42,331 bases of DNA. It comes from Rhodospirillales bacterium. GTDB lineage: Bacteria; Pseudomonadota; Alphaproteobacteria; ATCC43930; CGMCC-115725. The translations under genes were made by a program, and so were the position numbers. The notes below the pieces were generated by a model that was not told where the DNA came from, made no database searches, and saw only the letters and a program-made list of their open reading frames with translations. Of the stretch, positions 24,597 through 31,985 are shown piece after piece (position 1 is the stretch's first letter; each line of letters opens with the position of its first letter). The DNA lies in contig DAHUYF010000209.1 in the NCBI GenBank assembly GCA_027315365.1, positions 1-42,331 of the forward strand. The letters are read 5' to 3'.

Positions 24597-25355
24597 TCAG
24601 AAATGGAATTCGTACTCGGCCTGCCAGCGCAGCATCTCGCGCGGTGCCGCCGGGGTGAGGCCGAAGAGCACGCCGCCGTTCCACACCAGGTCGCCCGGCC
24701 CGAGGTGAACGATGGTGCCGAAGAGCTGCGGCCCGATCCAGTGCTGCTGCTGACCCAGCGGGTCGAAGTGACCGGGCGGTCCCGGCTGGCCATAGGCCTG
24801 GAAGCCCGGTTCGATCGGCGTGCCGAGCGCGATGCGCGTCTCCCAGGCGTAGAGAAAGACGGGCCGGCCGGTAGCATAGGCGCCGAGATCCTTCTCGACG
24901 AAGAGATTGACGGTATTGATGGTGCCGGCGACTTCCTTGCGGAAGATCGGGCCGAAGGTGGTCTCGTTGGCCGTCCGGGAAACCATCGTCTGGCCGTATT
25001 CGGCGTAGAAGCCGGCGTCCATCCAGTACTCGCCGCGCTGGGTGAACTGGAAGACGTTCTCGGTGGTCACCTGGCTGAAGCTGGTCGCATAGCCGGTCCC
25101 GGGCGGCCGCGCCTGTTCCAGCTCCAGCTCGGTCTGCCAGAAGCTGTTGACCCCGTATTCGAGTTCCTCGGTATAGCTCTGCTCGCCGCTGCGCGCCCGC
25201 ACCGGGTCGTGGCCGTAATCGCCGAGGGTCTCAAGCGCCACCTCGCCCGGCTCGACATCGGGCTGCCACACCTTGAAGTCGGCGCGCGCCGGCCCCGCCG
25301 CCGCCGCGGCCAAGATCATCGCCGCGAGGCCGCCGCCGATCCTGCCTGCCGCCAT
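24597..25355 (-). CDS. Putative outer-membrane beta-barrel protein of the iron operon
   Basis: The 252-residue product starts with a signal peptide (MAAGRIGGGLAAMILAAAAA then GPARA, cleavage near residue 25). The mature part alternates polar and aromatic residues in strand-like runs (YTEELEYGVNSFWQTELELE as adjoining pieces, NVFQFTQRGEYWMDAGFYAEYG, GTINTVNLFVEKDLG) and ends WQAEYEFHF with a terminal Phe, the usual outer-membrane barrel signature. I recognise no named family. It lies nine bases downstream of the FTR1 permease stop and is the last gene of the operon. It may form a channel or binding site for iron at the outer membrane; this is inference from position and sequence style. Confidence 0.7.
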   Translation of the reverse strand: MAAGRIGGGLAAMILAAAAAGPARADFKVWQPDVEPGEVALETLGDYGHDPVRARSGEQSYTEELEYGVNSFWQTELELEQARPPGTGYATSFSQVTTENVFQFTQRGEYWMDAGFYAEYGQTMVSRTANETTFGPIFRKEVAGTINTVNLFVEKDLGAYATGRPVFLYAWETRIALGTPIEPGFQAYGQPGPPGHFDPLGQQQHWIGPQLFGTIVHLGPGDLVWNGGVLFGLTPAAPREMLRWQAEYEFHF

Positions 25356-25364
25356 CGCGCCCGC

Positions 25365-26204
25365 TCAGCGCTGCGACATCCGCGCGGCCGGCGCCGGGCG
25401 GCGGCGCTCGGGACGGCCGACGAGACGCATCAGCAGGCTGAGCACCAGCAGGGTCGCGCCATAGAACACCAGCTGGATGCCGGCCGGCTGCGCCGTGTAG
25501 CCGATCAGCGCGTGCAGCGCCTGGCCAAGCGGACTCTGGTCGCTGAGCAGCGAGGAGGTGTCCCAGACGGTATTGCCGAAGGCCGGCAGCAGATCGGCCT
25601 GGAGCAGGAAGGCCGCGCCCTGCGAAGCCATGCCGGCGGCCAGCAGCAGGATCAGCCAGGTCGTGACCGCGAATAGCCGGTGCACCGGGATCGCCAGCAG
25701 TCCCAGGTAGATCGCGGCGCCGGCCGCGGCGCCGGCGACCAGGCCGAGCGCCCCGCCCAGCACCATGCCGCCGCCACCCCCGGCCAGCGCGATGCCGTAG
25801 AGAAACAACACGATCTCCGAGCCTTCGCGAAGCACGGCGAGCCCGACCACCAGCGCAAGGGCATAGAGCGGTTGCGTCCCGGCGCGCACCGAGGTGCCGA
25901 GCCGGTTCGCCTGCGCCGCGATCTCGCGGCCGTGCCGGCTCATCCAGACGCTGTGCCAGCCGAGCATGGCGACGGCGGCGAACAGGATGGCGGCGTTGAA
26001 CAGCTCCTGGCCGATCCCGGCCACGGCCTGGGCGATCGCGTCCGCCGATGCCGCGACCAGCACCGCGCCGACCAGGCCGCCGCCGACCCCGGCCGCGATC
26101 CACGCCGCGCGCGCCGGCACGCCCCGGCTCGCCGCCAGCACGATGCCGATGACGAGGGCGGCTTCCAGCACTTCGCGAAAGACGATGATCGCGGTCGCCA
26201 GCAT
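25365..26204 (-). CDS. FTR1-family iron permease
   Basis: The 279-residue inner-membrane protein belongs to the FTR1/EfeU iron permease family. The two diagnostic REXXE motifs are visible: REVLE at 10-14 in helix 1 and REGSE at 126-130 in helix 4. They form the ferric iron pathway. About seven hydrophobic helices can be traced, and the C-terminus is a short Arg-rich tail. In relatives the permease works with a periplasmic iron oxidase or cupredoxin. Here the cupredoxin gene ends four bases upstream of this ATG and the outer-membrane-like gene follows. No EfeB-type heme peroxidase is present. Expression probably depends on iron through the operator at 26563-26583. Confidence 0.92.
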   Translation of the reverse strand: MLATAIIVFREVLEAALVIGIVLAASRGVPARAAWIAAGVGGGLVGAVLVAASADAIAQAVAGIGQELFNAAILFAAVAMLGWHSVWMSRHGREIAAQANRLGTSVRAGTQPLYALALVVGLAVLREGSEIVLFLYGIALAGGGGGMVLGGALGLVAGAAAGAAIYLGLLAIPVHRLFAVTTWLILLLAAGMASQGAAFLLQADLLPAFGNTVWDTSSLLSDQSPLGQALHALIGYTAQPAGIQLVFYGATLLVLSLLMRLVGRPERRRPAPAARMSQR

Positions 26205-26208
26205 GGGC

Positions 26209-26550
26209 CTATTTCACCACCAGATAGCCGCGGGTCTCGGGATGGAAATCGTCGAAGAACTCGTAGCGCCCCGGCGATAGCGGCCCGACGAAGACGCCTA
26301 CCTCGGCTCCGGGGGCGACCACCTTCTCGCGGTGCAGCTCGGTGCTCTCGAACTCCGATGCCGTCGCATTCTCGTTGCGCACCAGCAGCTTGACCTTGAC
26401 CCCGGCGGGCACCTGCACCTCGCTGGGGACGAAGTCGCGGCCTTTGATGGTGATCGTCGGCCCGGGCTCGGTGGCGCCGACCGGCGCCACGACCATCGCC
26501 AGTGCGACGATCGCCGCCAAGCCGCAGCAGTGCCGTTGGAAGGTTCGCAT
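26209..26550 (-). CDS. Periplasmic cupredoxin-domain protein (EfeO N-domain-like)
   Basis: The 113-residue protein has a signal peptide (MRTFQRHCCGLAAIVALAMV, cleavage near VGA) and one cupredoxin domain. The sequence TITIKGRDFVPSEVQVPAGV, then RNENATASEFESTELHREKV and PGRYEFFDDFHPETRGYLVVK (as GRYEFFDDFHPETRG) closely follows the cupredoxin_1 domain of EfeO and FTR1-linked proteins. Full type-1 copper ligands are not evident; the Glu-rich EFESTE and the FHPE motif may bind iron or copper. It is the first gene of the operon and probably hands iron to FTR1. ATG 26550 has AAGGA six bases upstream; a GTG just before it is less likely. Confidence 0.88.
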   Translation of the reverse strand: MRTFQRHCCGLAAIVALAMVVAPVGATEPGPTITIKGRDFVPSEVQVPAGVKVKLLVRNENATASEFESTELHREKVVAPGAEVGVFVGPLSPGRYEFFDDFHPETRGYLVVK

Positions 26551-26562
26551 CACGCGTCCTTA

Positions 26563-26583
26563 TGCAAATGCGAGGCGTTCGCA
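26563..26583. promoter_or_regulatory. Fur-like operator of the iron-uptake operon
   Basis: A 21-bp imperfect palindrome has left arm TGCAAATGC and right arm GCGTTCGCA around GAG. Seven of the nine arm positions pair. It resembles alphaproteobacterial Fur/Mur boxes (TGCAAAT... ...ATTTGCA). It sits between the -10 element and the ribosome site of the cupredoxin gene, where a bound repressor would block transcription. GCAAATG also recurs directly at 26581-26587. Confidence 0.6.
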
Positions 26584-26585
26584 AA

Positions 26586-26614
26586 TGTATAGCCGGGCGC
26601 CGGACCGGATGCAA
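26586..26614 (-). promoter_or_regulatory. Sigma-70 promoter of the iron-uptake operon
   Basis: On the minus strand TTGCAT (26609-26614) and TATACA (26586-26591) are separated by exactly 17 bases. Transcription would start around 26578, inside the Fur-like palindrome, and the first gene starts at 26550. Confidence 0.65.
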
Positions 26615-26741
26615 GCGGCTGATGCCTGAGGGACGCCCGGCGACGGCTCCGCGTCGTGTGGGACGCAGCAAGGCATCGCGCGTCGCCAGGAACGGAGATT
26701 TCGGCAGACGATCGCGAACGGCTCGCGCCGATCGGAACCTT

Positions 26742-27761
26742 CTACGCGCCGATCTTGAGCACGACGCGGAAGCGCGCCTTGCCGCTCATCATCCGGTCGT
26801 AGGCGGCCTGGGCCTGTTCCAGCGCAAACATCTCGTTCATCGAGGCGATGGCGTTGAGCTGGCTGAACCGGAGCGTATCCTCCGAATCGGCCGCGGTGCC
26901 TGAATACCAGCCCCGCACCGCAGCGCGTTTGCCGAGGAGATCCAGCGAATTGACGGTCAGGCCGCCGACCGCGCCGATGACCATCAGGGTGCCGTTGACG
27001 CCGAGGCCGCCCGAGATCGCCTGCATGGCTTCGGCGCTGGTGACCGTGGCGATGATCGCCTTGGCGCCGCCCATCGCCTGCAGCGCCTGGGCGGGATCGC
27101 CCGTCTGGCTGTCGATATAGGCGTGCGCGCCCAGCGACCGCGCCAGTTCCTCCTTATCGCGCCCGCGATTGACCGCCACGGTGCGGAACCCCTGCCGGGC
27201 GGCGAACTGAATGCCGAGGTGGCCAAGGCCGCCGACGCCGTGGATCGCCACCAGGTCGCCAGGCGCCGCGCCGCAGTTGCGCAGCGCATTGAAGGTGGTG
27301 ATGCCGGCGCAGAGCAGCGGCGCCGACGCCACCGGGTCCAAGGCCTCCGGCATGCGCGCCAGCGCCGAGGCGTGCGCCAGCATATGGGTGGCGTAGCCGC
27401 CGTCGCGAGTGACGCCGGTGGCGCCGTGAATGGTCTCGCAAGCGAAGCTGTCGCCGCGCCGGCAATTGCGGCAATAGCCACAGGAACCGCCGAACCAGCC
27501 CACCCCCACCCGCTCGCCCACCTGCCAGCCTTCGACGCTCGAGCCCAGCGCGTCGATCACGCCGATCACCTCATGGCCGGGAATGCGGGGATAGCCGAGC
27601 CCCGGCATGTGGCCTTCGACGGTGATGGCATCGCTGTGGCACACGCCGCAGGCGGCGACGCGCAGTCGCACCTCGTGCCGGCCGGGTTCGGGCAGCTCGC
27701 GCTCCTCCATCCGGAAGCGGCCGCCAGGATTGGGAACGACCATTGCACGCATCTTTGCCAT
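26742..27761 (-). CDS. Zinc-dependent alcohol dehydrogenase (AdhP-like)
   Basis: The 339-residue protein is a medium-chain zinc alcohol dehydrogenase. The catalytic zinc ligands are C41 in CGVCHSD and H63-E64 in PGHEVIG. Structural zinc cysteines are C94, C97, C100 and C108 in GGSCGYCRNCRRGDSFAC. The Rossmann motif is IHGVGGLGHLG. It oxidises alcohols or reduces aldehydes with NAD(H) or NADP(H); substrate range cannot be told. ATG 27761 is preferred, with GGAG seven bases upstream, over the in-frame ATG at 27773. The gene is followed on its 3' side by the divergent iron operon promoter region, and on its 5' side by the 56-residue gene, in the same direction, 73 bases away. Confidence 0.92.
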   Translation of the reverse strand: MAKMRAMVVPNPGGRFRMEERELPEPGRHEVRLRVAACGVCHSDAITVEGHMPGLGYPRIPGHEVIGVIDALGSSVEGWQVGERVGVGWFGGSCGYCRNCRRGDSFACETIHGATGVTRDGGYATHMLAHASALARMPEALDPVASAPLLCAGITTFNALRNCGAAPGDLVAIHGVGGLGHLGIQFAARQGFRTVAVNRGRDKEELARSLGAHAYIDSQTGDPAQALQAMGGAKAIIATVTSAEAMQAISGGLGVNGTLMVIGAVGGLTVNSLDLLGKRAAVRGWYSGTAADSEDTLRFSQLNAIASMNEMFALEQAQAAYDRMMSGKARFRVVLKIGA

Positions 27762-27834
27762 GTCAGGCTCCATCGTCAGTGTGACCTGCTATCGGGGCGG
27801 CGCCGTCGAGCCGCGCCCGCCGCCGGCGGATCGG

Positions 27835-28005
27835 CTAGCGATCCGGCGTGATCGCCACCGGATCGCTCGCCGGAAAGGTCTCCGCCAGCGCCGCATCCAG
27901 GCGCTCGTCGAGGCGCCGGTCGCTTTCCCTCCCGGGTGCATTCCCGGGCGGCCGTTCGTCCGCCTTGCGCGGCTCCCGAACCGGTGGTCTCGACATCGCC
28001 GTCAT
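27835..28005 (-). CDS. 56-residue protein with TFPASDP motif, downstream of dps
   Basis: This small gene encodes 56 residues. The first half is Pro/Arg/Glu-rich (MTAMSRPPVREPRKADERPP). The second half is DRRLDERLDAALAETFPASD followed by PVAITPDR. The strand of short acidic/basic residues leading to TFPASDP recurs in many small soil-bacterial proteins, which are still uncharacterised. An excellent GGAGGA site lies five bases from ATG 28005. It starts 17 bases after the dps stop, so it is likely co-transcribed with dps. A protein-interaction peptide is possible. The function is unknown. Confidence 0.75.
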   Translation of the reverse strand: MTAMSRPPVREPRKADERPPGNAPGRESDRRLDERLDAALAETFPASDPVAITPDR

Positions 28006-28022
28006 GACTGTCCTCCCGCCAT

Positions 28023-28547
28023 TCAGTCTCCGGAATGGCCGCGGCCGGCTTCGAAGAGAAACCAGGCGCGCCCCTCCGCTTCGTCGACCCAGGTCTCGAT
28101 CAGGCTGGCGCCGGCGACATCGCCATGCTCGTCACAGAGGCCGTGCGCTTCGCGCAGGCGCGCCGCGATCTGGAGATTGTCCTCCCGCAACTCCGCCAGC
28201 ATGTCGCGCGGCGTGACGTAATCCGCGTCGTTGTCCGCAATGCGTTGCAGGCGGGCGATATGCCCGACCGAGCGCAGGGTGGTTCCCCCGAGCTTGCGGA
28301 CGCGCTCGGCGATCGCGTCGGTGGCGGCAAAGATCTGCCCCGCCTGCTCATCCAACAGCAGATGATAGTCGCGAAAATGCGGCCCGGAGACGTGCCAATG
28401 GAAGTTCTTCGTCTTCAGGTAGAGCGCGTACATGTCAGCGAGCATCGCGGTGAGCGCCCCGGAAATGTCGCGCACGGCGTCGGTTGCGAGATTGGAATCC
28501 GCCTTGAGCGGCGCCGCCCGGCGGGCCTTTGCGTCCTTGACGTCCAT
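28023..28547 (-). CDS. dps: Dps-family ferroxidase / DNA-protection protein
   Basis: The 174-residue protein is a Dps-type dodecameric ferritin that binds DNA and oxidises iron with H2O2. The ferroxidase residues align with E. coli Dps: H50 in KTKNFHWHV, H62 in YHLLLDEQ, D66, D77 and E81 in ATDAIAERVRKLGG. The N-terminus (1-20) is Lys/Arg-containing, which in other Dps proteins helps DNA binding. The C-terminal helices end FEAGRGHSGD. AGGAGG lies five bases before the ATG. It would store iron and limit oxidative damage, fitting the nearby iron-uptake operon. No clear promoter or Fur-like site was found upstream. Confidence 0.92.
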   Translation of the reverse strand: MDVKDAKARRAAPLKADSNLATDAVRDISGALTAMLADMYALYLKTKNFHWHVSGPHFRDYHLLLDEQAGQIFAATDAIAERVRKLGGTTLRSVGHIARLQRIADNDADYVTPRDMLAELREDNLQIAARLREAHGLCDEHGDVAGASLIETWVDEAEGRAWFLFEAGRGHSGD

Positions 28548-28954
28548 GCTGGCCTCCTGTCTCGAGAAGCTGCGACGGCGGCGCGCTACGCGCCGGCGTG
28601 TTGCCGTTGATCTGCGGCGCGCCCTCGTCCTCCGGCAGGATCGACCTCGCCGAGGAACGTCAGGATGAGCCGGGCAATGTTCTCGGCATGAGCTTCTATC
28701 GTTGCCGCGGCGGCCCGATCACCGGGGACTGCGGCGAGGCGCATGGCGCAACTCGAGACTACGGCCTTTTACGACGGCTTGGCAGCCCCGATCCGCGAGG
28801 CCGTCCTGAAAAATTCTGAAATCCGCCTTGCGGACGCCGTCGGCGACGGCAATGACCTCGCGCCGGCAATCGGACGTTGAGCGTCAAGGCGCTCGGCGGG
28901 TGGGAGTGAGCTCGCGAACGACAGGGAGAAGCATCCAGTGGCGCCGCGCCTCCC
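28548..28954. other. 407-bp intergenic region: dps upstream sequence and upstream operon terminator
   Basis: No gene with an RBS is supported here. The right part holds a terminator-like structure (28808-28850). The left part should contain the dps promoter, but no clean -35/-10 pair was visible. A 52-codon minus-strand frame at 28586-28744 lacks a ribosome site and is not called. Confidence 0.5.
28808..28850 (-). terminator. Tandem hairpins followed by a T-rich tract: intrinsic terminator
   Basis: On the minus strand GCCGTC-GCC-GACGGC (28836-28850) is followed by TCCGC-AAG-GCGGA (28822-28834) and then a T-rich run TTTCAGAATTTTT (28809-28821). It lies about 105 bases after the ACT-protein stop, so it would end the pdxH-fieF-SDR-ACT transcript before dps. 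Confidence 0.45.
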
Positions 28955-29482
28955 CTACCGCGCCAGCTCCTCCGCCGTGTTCGCGAGGCCGAGGCTGCCG
29001 GCGGTATTCGCCACCGCGGCGAGGCAGAGCTCGACGCGATCGGGCGGCAGCCAGACCGAGAAGCGCGTGACGTACCGGCCGCCTTCGCTCTCCGGCAGCT
29101 TCTGCGCGTCGAGGCGCACGATGTTGGCGCCGTTCTGGGTGAAGATCTCGGCGAGGCGCGCGATCAGGCCGAGCTGGTCGCCGCCGCTCACCTCGATGCG
29201 GTGGGTGATGCGCCCCATCGGCCCCGGCCTGGGATCGAAGCCATAGGGCACCACGCGGATCTGGGCGCCGTCGAGTTCCGGCAACCGCGCCAGCTCGTCC
29301 TGCAGCCAGGACGCGCCGATGCCCTCGGGCAGTTCGCAGATCGAGGTGAACTCGGCGCCCTTGCCGAGCACCGCGAAGGTGGTGTCGCGCAGATTGATTC
29401 CGGCCGCGAACAGGCAGTCGGCGACCGCCGAGACCAGCCCGACGCGGTCGAGGCAGAGGATCGAAACCAGGGCTACCGCCAT
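28955..29482 (-). CDS. ACT-domain protein (GcvR-like)
   Basis: The 175-residue product has two ACT domains. The first begins MAVALVSILCLDRVGLVSAV and the second covers RITHRIEVSGGDQLGLIARL onward. Such proteins resemble the glycine-cleavage regulator GcvR and bind small ligands, usually amino acids. The Asp-Arg-x-Gly-Leu motif of the first and Asp-Gln-Leu-Gly-Leu of the second are the typical ligand-loop signatures. AAGGGAGA lies about seven bases upstream of ATG 29482; an upstream in-frame ATG at 29551 inside the SDR gene is less likely. It starts 19 bases after the SDR stop and is the last gene of the operon. The ligand and target are not known. Confidence 0.85.
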   Translation of the reverse strand: MAVALVSILCLDRVGLVSAVADCLFAAGINLRDTTFAVLGKGAEFTSICELPEGIGASWLQDELARLPELDGAQIRVVPYGFDPRPGPMGRITHRIEVSGGDQLGLIARLAEIFTQNGANIVRLDAQKLPESEGGRYVTRFSVWLPPDRVELCLAAVANTAGSLGLANTAEELAR

Positions 29483-29501
29483 CGCGCGTCTCCCTTCCGC
29501 G

Positions 29502-30242
29502 TCAATAGAGATGCTGGCCGCCGGTGACGAATATCTCGGTGCCGGTGACATATCCGGAATCGGCGCTGCAGAGATAGAAAATCGTCGACGCCACGTCGCC
29601 CGGCGAGCCCAGCCGGTGCAGCGGGATGCGCGGGATCAGCACCTCGGTCTCGGGCGACAGCATCGCCGTCTCGATCTCGCCCGGCGCCACCGCGTTGACG
29701 CGCACGCCGAGCTGTGCGAACTCCACCGCCATCTCGCGCGTCAGCGCCGAGAGCGCCGCCTTCGAGGTCGAATAGGCCGATCCCGCGAAGGGATGGACCG
29801 CGTGGCCGGCGATCGAGGTGACGTTCACGATGGCGCCCTTGCCGCGCGCCAGCGGCGCGGCGAAGCCGCGCGCCAGGCTCAGCGGCGTGAAGAAATTGAG
29901 CTGGAACACGTCGCGCCAGTCGCCGAGATCGCCGTTGAGGCAGCCGAGACGCTCCTTGAACGGCGTCTTGGGCGAGACGCCGGCATTGTTGACCAGCGCG
30001 TCGAGCGCGCCGTCACCGAGGATGGCGGTGACCTCGGCGATGAAGCGCTCGACCGCCGCGGGATCGGCGAGATCGGCGCTGACGTGATGCGTCCAGTTGG
30101 GGTCGCGCTTGCATTCGGCCGGCACGCCGTCGCGCGAGCTGGTGATCACCCGCCAGCCGGCGTCGCTGAAGCGCCGCACCGTGGCATGGCCGATGCCGCG
30201 GCTCGCGCCGGTGAGCAGGAGGGTCTTGCGTTCGGGGTTCAT
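29502..30242 (-). CDS. SDR family NAD(P)-dependent oxidoreductase
   Basis: The 246-residue enzyme is a classical short-chain dehydrogenase/reductase. The cofactor motif is TGASRGIGHATV (11-22), with NNAG in LVNNAGVSP and the catalytic residues Ser in NVTSIAGHA and Tyr-x-x-x-Lys in AYSTSKAAL. The C-terminus TGTEIFVTGGQHLY is typical of the family. The substrate is not determined; FabG-like ketoacyl reduction or sugar or sterol oxidation are possible. Its start overlaps the fieF stop by four bases. The preceding genes encode FieF and PdxH, so it may be a general housekeeping enzyme rather than part of a dedicated pathway. Confidence 0.9.
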   Translation of the reverse strand: MNPERKTLLLTGASRGIGHATVRRFSDAGWRVITSSRDGVPAECKRDPNWTHHVSADLADPAAVERFIAEVTAILGDGALDALVNNAGVSPKTPFKERLGCLNGDLGDWRDVFQLNFFTPLSLARGFAAPLARGKGAIVNVTSIAGHAVHPFAGSAYSTSKAALSALTREMAVEFAQLGVRVNAVAPGEIETAMLSPETEVLIPRIPLHRLGSPGDVASTIFYLCSADSGYVTGTEIFVTGGQHLY

Positions 30243-31180
30243 GACGCGAGCTTAGAAGACGCGGCGGCCGGCGGAAAGCTGTGGCGCGCCTCGTCGATGC
30301 CCTCGGGGTCCTGATGGATCATCACCTCGGCCTGCGGAAAGGCCGCGAGGATATCGGCCTCGACTGCGTCGGAGACGCGATGCGCCTCGTCGAGGGTGAG
30401 CCCGCCGTCCATCTCGAGATGGATCTGGATGAAGGCGTTGGGCCCGGCGGCGCGGGTGCGCAGATCGTGCGCCGCCTTGACCTGCGGATGCGCCGTGGCG
30501 ATGCCGCGGATCCGCGCGCGCGCCTCGTCGGGCAGCTCGCGGTCCATGAGCTGGACGATCGCCTTGTTGCCCACCTGCCAGGCGCCGTAGACGATCCAGA
30601 CGCCGATCGCCGCACCGAACAGCGGATCGAGATAGACCCAGCCGAGCAGATGCGTCGCCACCAGCGAGACGATGACGCTGCCGTTCAGCACCAGGTCGCT
30701 ACGGTAGTGGAACTCGTCGGCGCTGATGACCAGCGAGCCGGTGCGGCGCACCACCGAGCGCTGATAACCCACCAGCGCGAGCGTCACCGCGATGGCGAAG
30801 ATCATGACGCCGATGCCGAGGCCGGTGTTGCTCACCGGCTGCGGCGTCAACACATGCTGCAATGCCTGGATCAGCAGCAGCACCGCCGAACCGGTGATGA
30901 AGGCCGCCTGCCCCAAGCTCGCCAGCGGCTCGGCCTTGCCGTGGCCGAAGCGATGCTCGCGGTCGGCCGGCACCAGCGCCTGCTGCACCGCGACCAGATT
31001 GACCAGCGAGGCGGCCGCGTCGAGCAGCGAATCGAGCAGGCTCGACAGCATGCTCACCGAATCCGTCAGCAGCCAGGCGCCGAGCTTGACCAGGATCATC
31101 ACCGAGGCGACGGCGATCGAGGCGTAGGTCGCGCGCCGCATCAGCCGCCCGGCGCGGTCCCTCTCCGTGGCGACGCTCAT
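30239..31180 (-). CDS. fieF: Cation diffusion facilitator (FieF-like)
   Basis: The 313-residue protein exports divalent metals such as iron or zinc from the cytosol in exchange for protons. The YiiP/FieF-type metal site residues are visible: D50 and D54 in [16 protein letters not shown], and H158 and D162 in [23 protein letters not shown] (76-84) is the conserved loop after helix 2. Six membrane helices occupy residues 18-205, and the C-terminal cytoplasmic domain has [20 protein letters not shown] and the terminal MIHQDPEG. Start overlaps the pdxH stop by four bases (ATGA), and its stop overlaps the SDR start by four bases. Confidence 0.9.
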   Translation of the reverse strand: MSVATERDRAGRLMRRATYASIAVASVMILVKLGAWLLTDSVSMLSSLLDSLLDAAASLVNLVAVQQALVPADREHRFGHGKAEPLASLGQAAFITGSAVLLLIQALQHVLTPQPVSNTGLGIGVMIFAIAVTLALVGYQRSVVRRTGSLVISADEFHYRSDLVLNGSVIVSLVATHLLGWVYLDPLFGAAIGVWIVYGAWQVGNKAIVQLMDRELPDEARARIRGIATAHPQVKAAHDLRTRAAGPNAFIQIHLEMDGGLTLDEAHRVSDAVEADILAAFPQAEVMIHQDPEGIDEARHSFPPAAASSKLAS

Positions 31181-31767
31181 GGGAACAGCAGCTCCTGCCG
31201 CCAGCCCTCGCCCTCGCGGCTGTAGAGCACGCGGTCATGCAGCCGATACGGCCGGTCCTGCCAGAACTCGATGCGCTCGGGCAGCACGCGCCAGCCCGAC
31301 CAGCGCGGCGGCCGCGGAATGGGTCCCTCGCCGAAGCGCCGCGCGACCTCCGCGAAGCTGGCTTCCAGCGCCGCGCGGCTCGCCACCGGGCGCGACTGCG
31401 CCGACGCCCAAGCGCCGATCTGGCTCTGGCGCGGGCGGGTGGCGAAATAGGCGTCGGCCTCGGCCTCGCTCACCGCCTCGACCGCGCCGTCGATGCGCAC
31501 CTGGCGCAGCAGCGACTTCCAGTGGAAGCACAGCGCCGCGCGCGGATTGGCGGCGAGTTCGGCGCCCTTGCGGCTGTCGAGATTGCTGTAGAAGACGAAT
31601 CCCCGCTCGTCGACGCCCTTGAGCAGGATCATGCGCGCGGCGGGATCGCCGGCGGCGCTCGCCGTCGCCACCGTCATGGCATTGGCGTCGCGCGGCTCCT
31701 TCGCCTGGGCCTCGGCGAACCAGGCGGCGAACTCGTCGAAAGGCTGGCGATAGGGAATGCGGCTCAC
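31177..31767 (-). CDS. pdxH: Pyridoxamine 5'-phosphate oxidase
   Basis: The 196-residue flavoenzyme oxidises pyridoxamine or pyridoxine 5'-phosphate to PLP, with FMN and O2. Family motifs are [75 protein letters not shown], and the C-terminal [19 protein letters not shown] with LHDRVLYSR, ending LLFP. The length is slightly short of the E. coli protein because it lacks the N-terminal extension. The GTG at 31767 is supported by AGGAG six bases upstream. It is the first gene of the operon with fieF, SDR and ACT. PLP supply serves the aminotransferase and hemA in this window, though the genes are not linked. Confidence 0.93.
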   Translation of the reverse strand: MSRIPYRQPFDEFAAWFAEAQAKEPRDANAMTVATASAAGDPAARMILLKGVDERGFVFYSNLDSRKGAELAANPRAALCFHWKSLLRQVRIDGAVEAVSEAEADAYFATRPRQSQIGAWASAQSRPVASRAALEASFAEVARRFGEGPIPRPPRWSGWRVLPERIEFWQDRPYRLHDRVLYSREGEGWRQELLFP

Positions 31768-31812
31768 GCGGACTCCTGGCGCTCGATCCGACGGCGATTC
31801 GCTTACCCTCGC

Positions 31813-31861
31813 GTCATGGCCGGGCTTGTCCCGGGCATGACGGCAGGAAAAACCTGCCGTC
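31813..31861. repeat. Alphaproteobacterial dispersed palindrome with two overlapping hairpins
   Basis: GTCATGGCCGGG (31813-31824) pairs with CCCGGGCATGAC (31830-31841) around CTTGT with one mismatch. This closely matches the GCCGGGCTTGTCCCGGC repeat spread through many alphaproteobacterial genomes. GACGGCAGG (31839-31847) then pairs perfectly with CCTGCCGTC (31853-31861) around five A. Both use bases 31839-31841, so they exclude each other. It lies between divergent pdxH and the DnaJ-like gene. Confidence 0.65.
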
Positions 31862-31985
31862 GAGGCGCCCTCCTACCATAGCCCGAAGCGCGGCGTTGTC
31901 GAAGCGCCGGGTTGCTCCCGGCAGGCGCAGCCGCCAAGATGGGTGCCGGCCGGGGCTGAGCGAGCGAGGCAGACGAATTTTGGCA

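Noticed and set aside
28586-28744. 52-codon minus-strand frame between dps and the ACT gene
   Set aside because: The peptide looks plausible in part, but there is no ribosome site and no family match; insufficient evidence.
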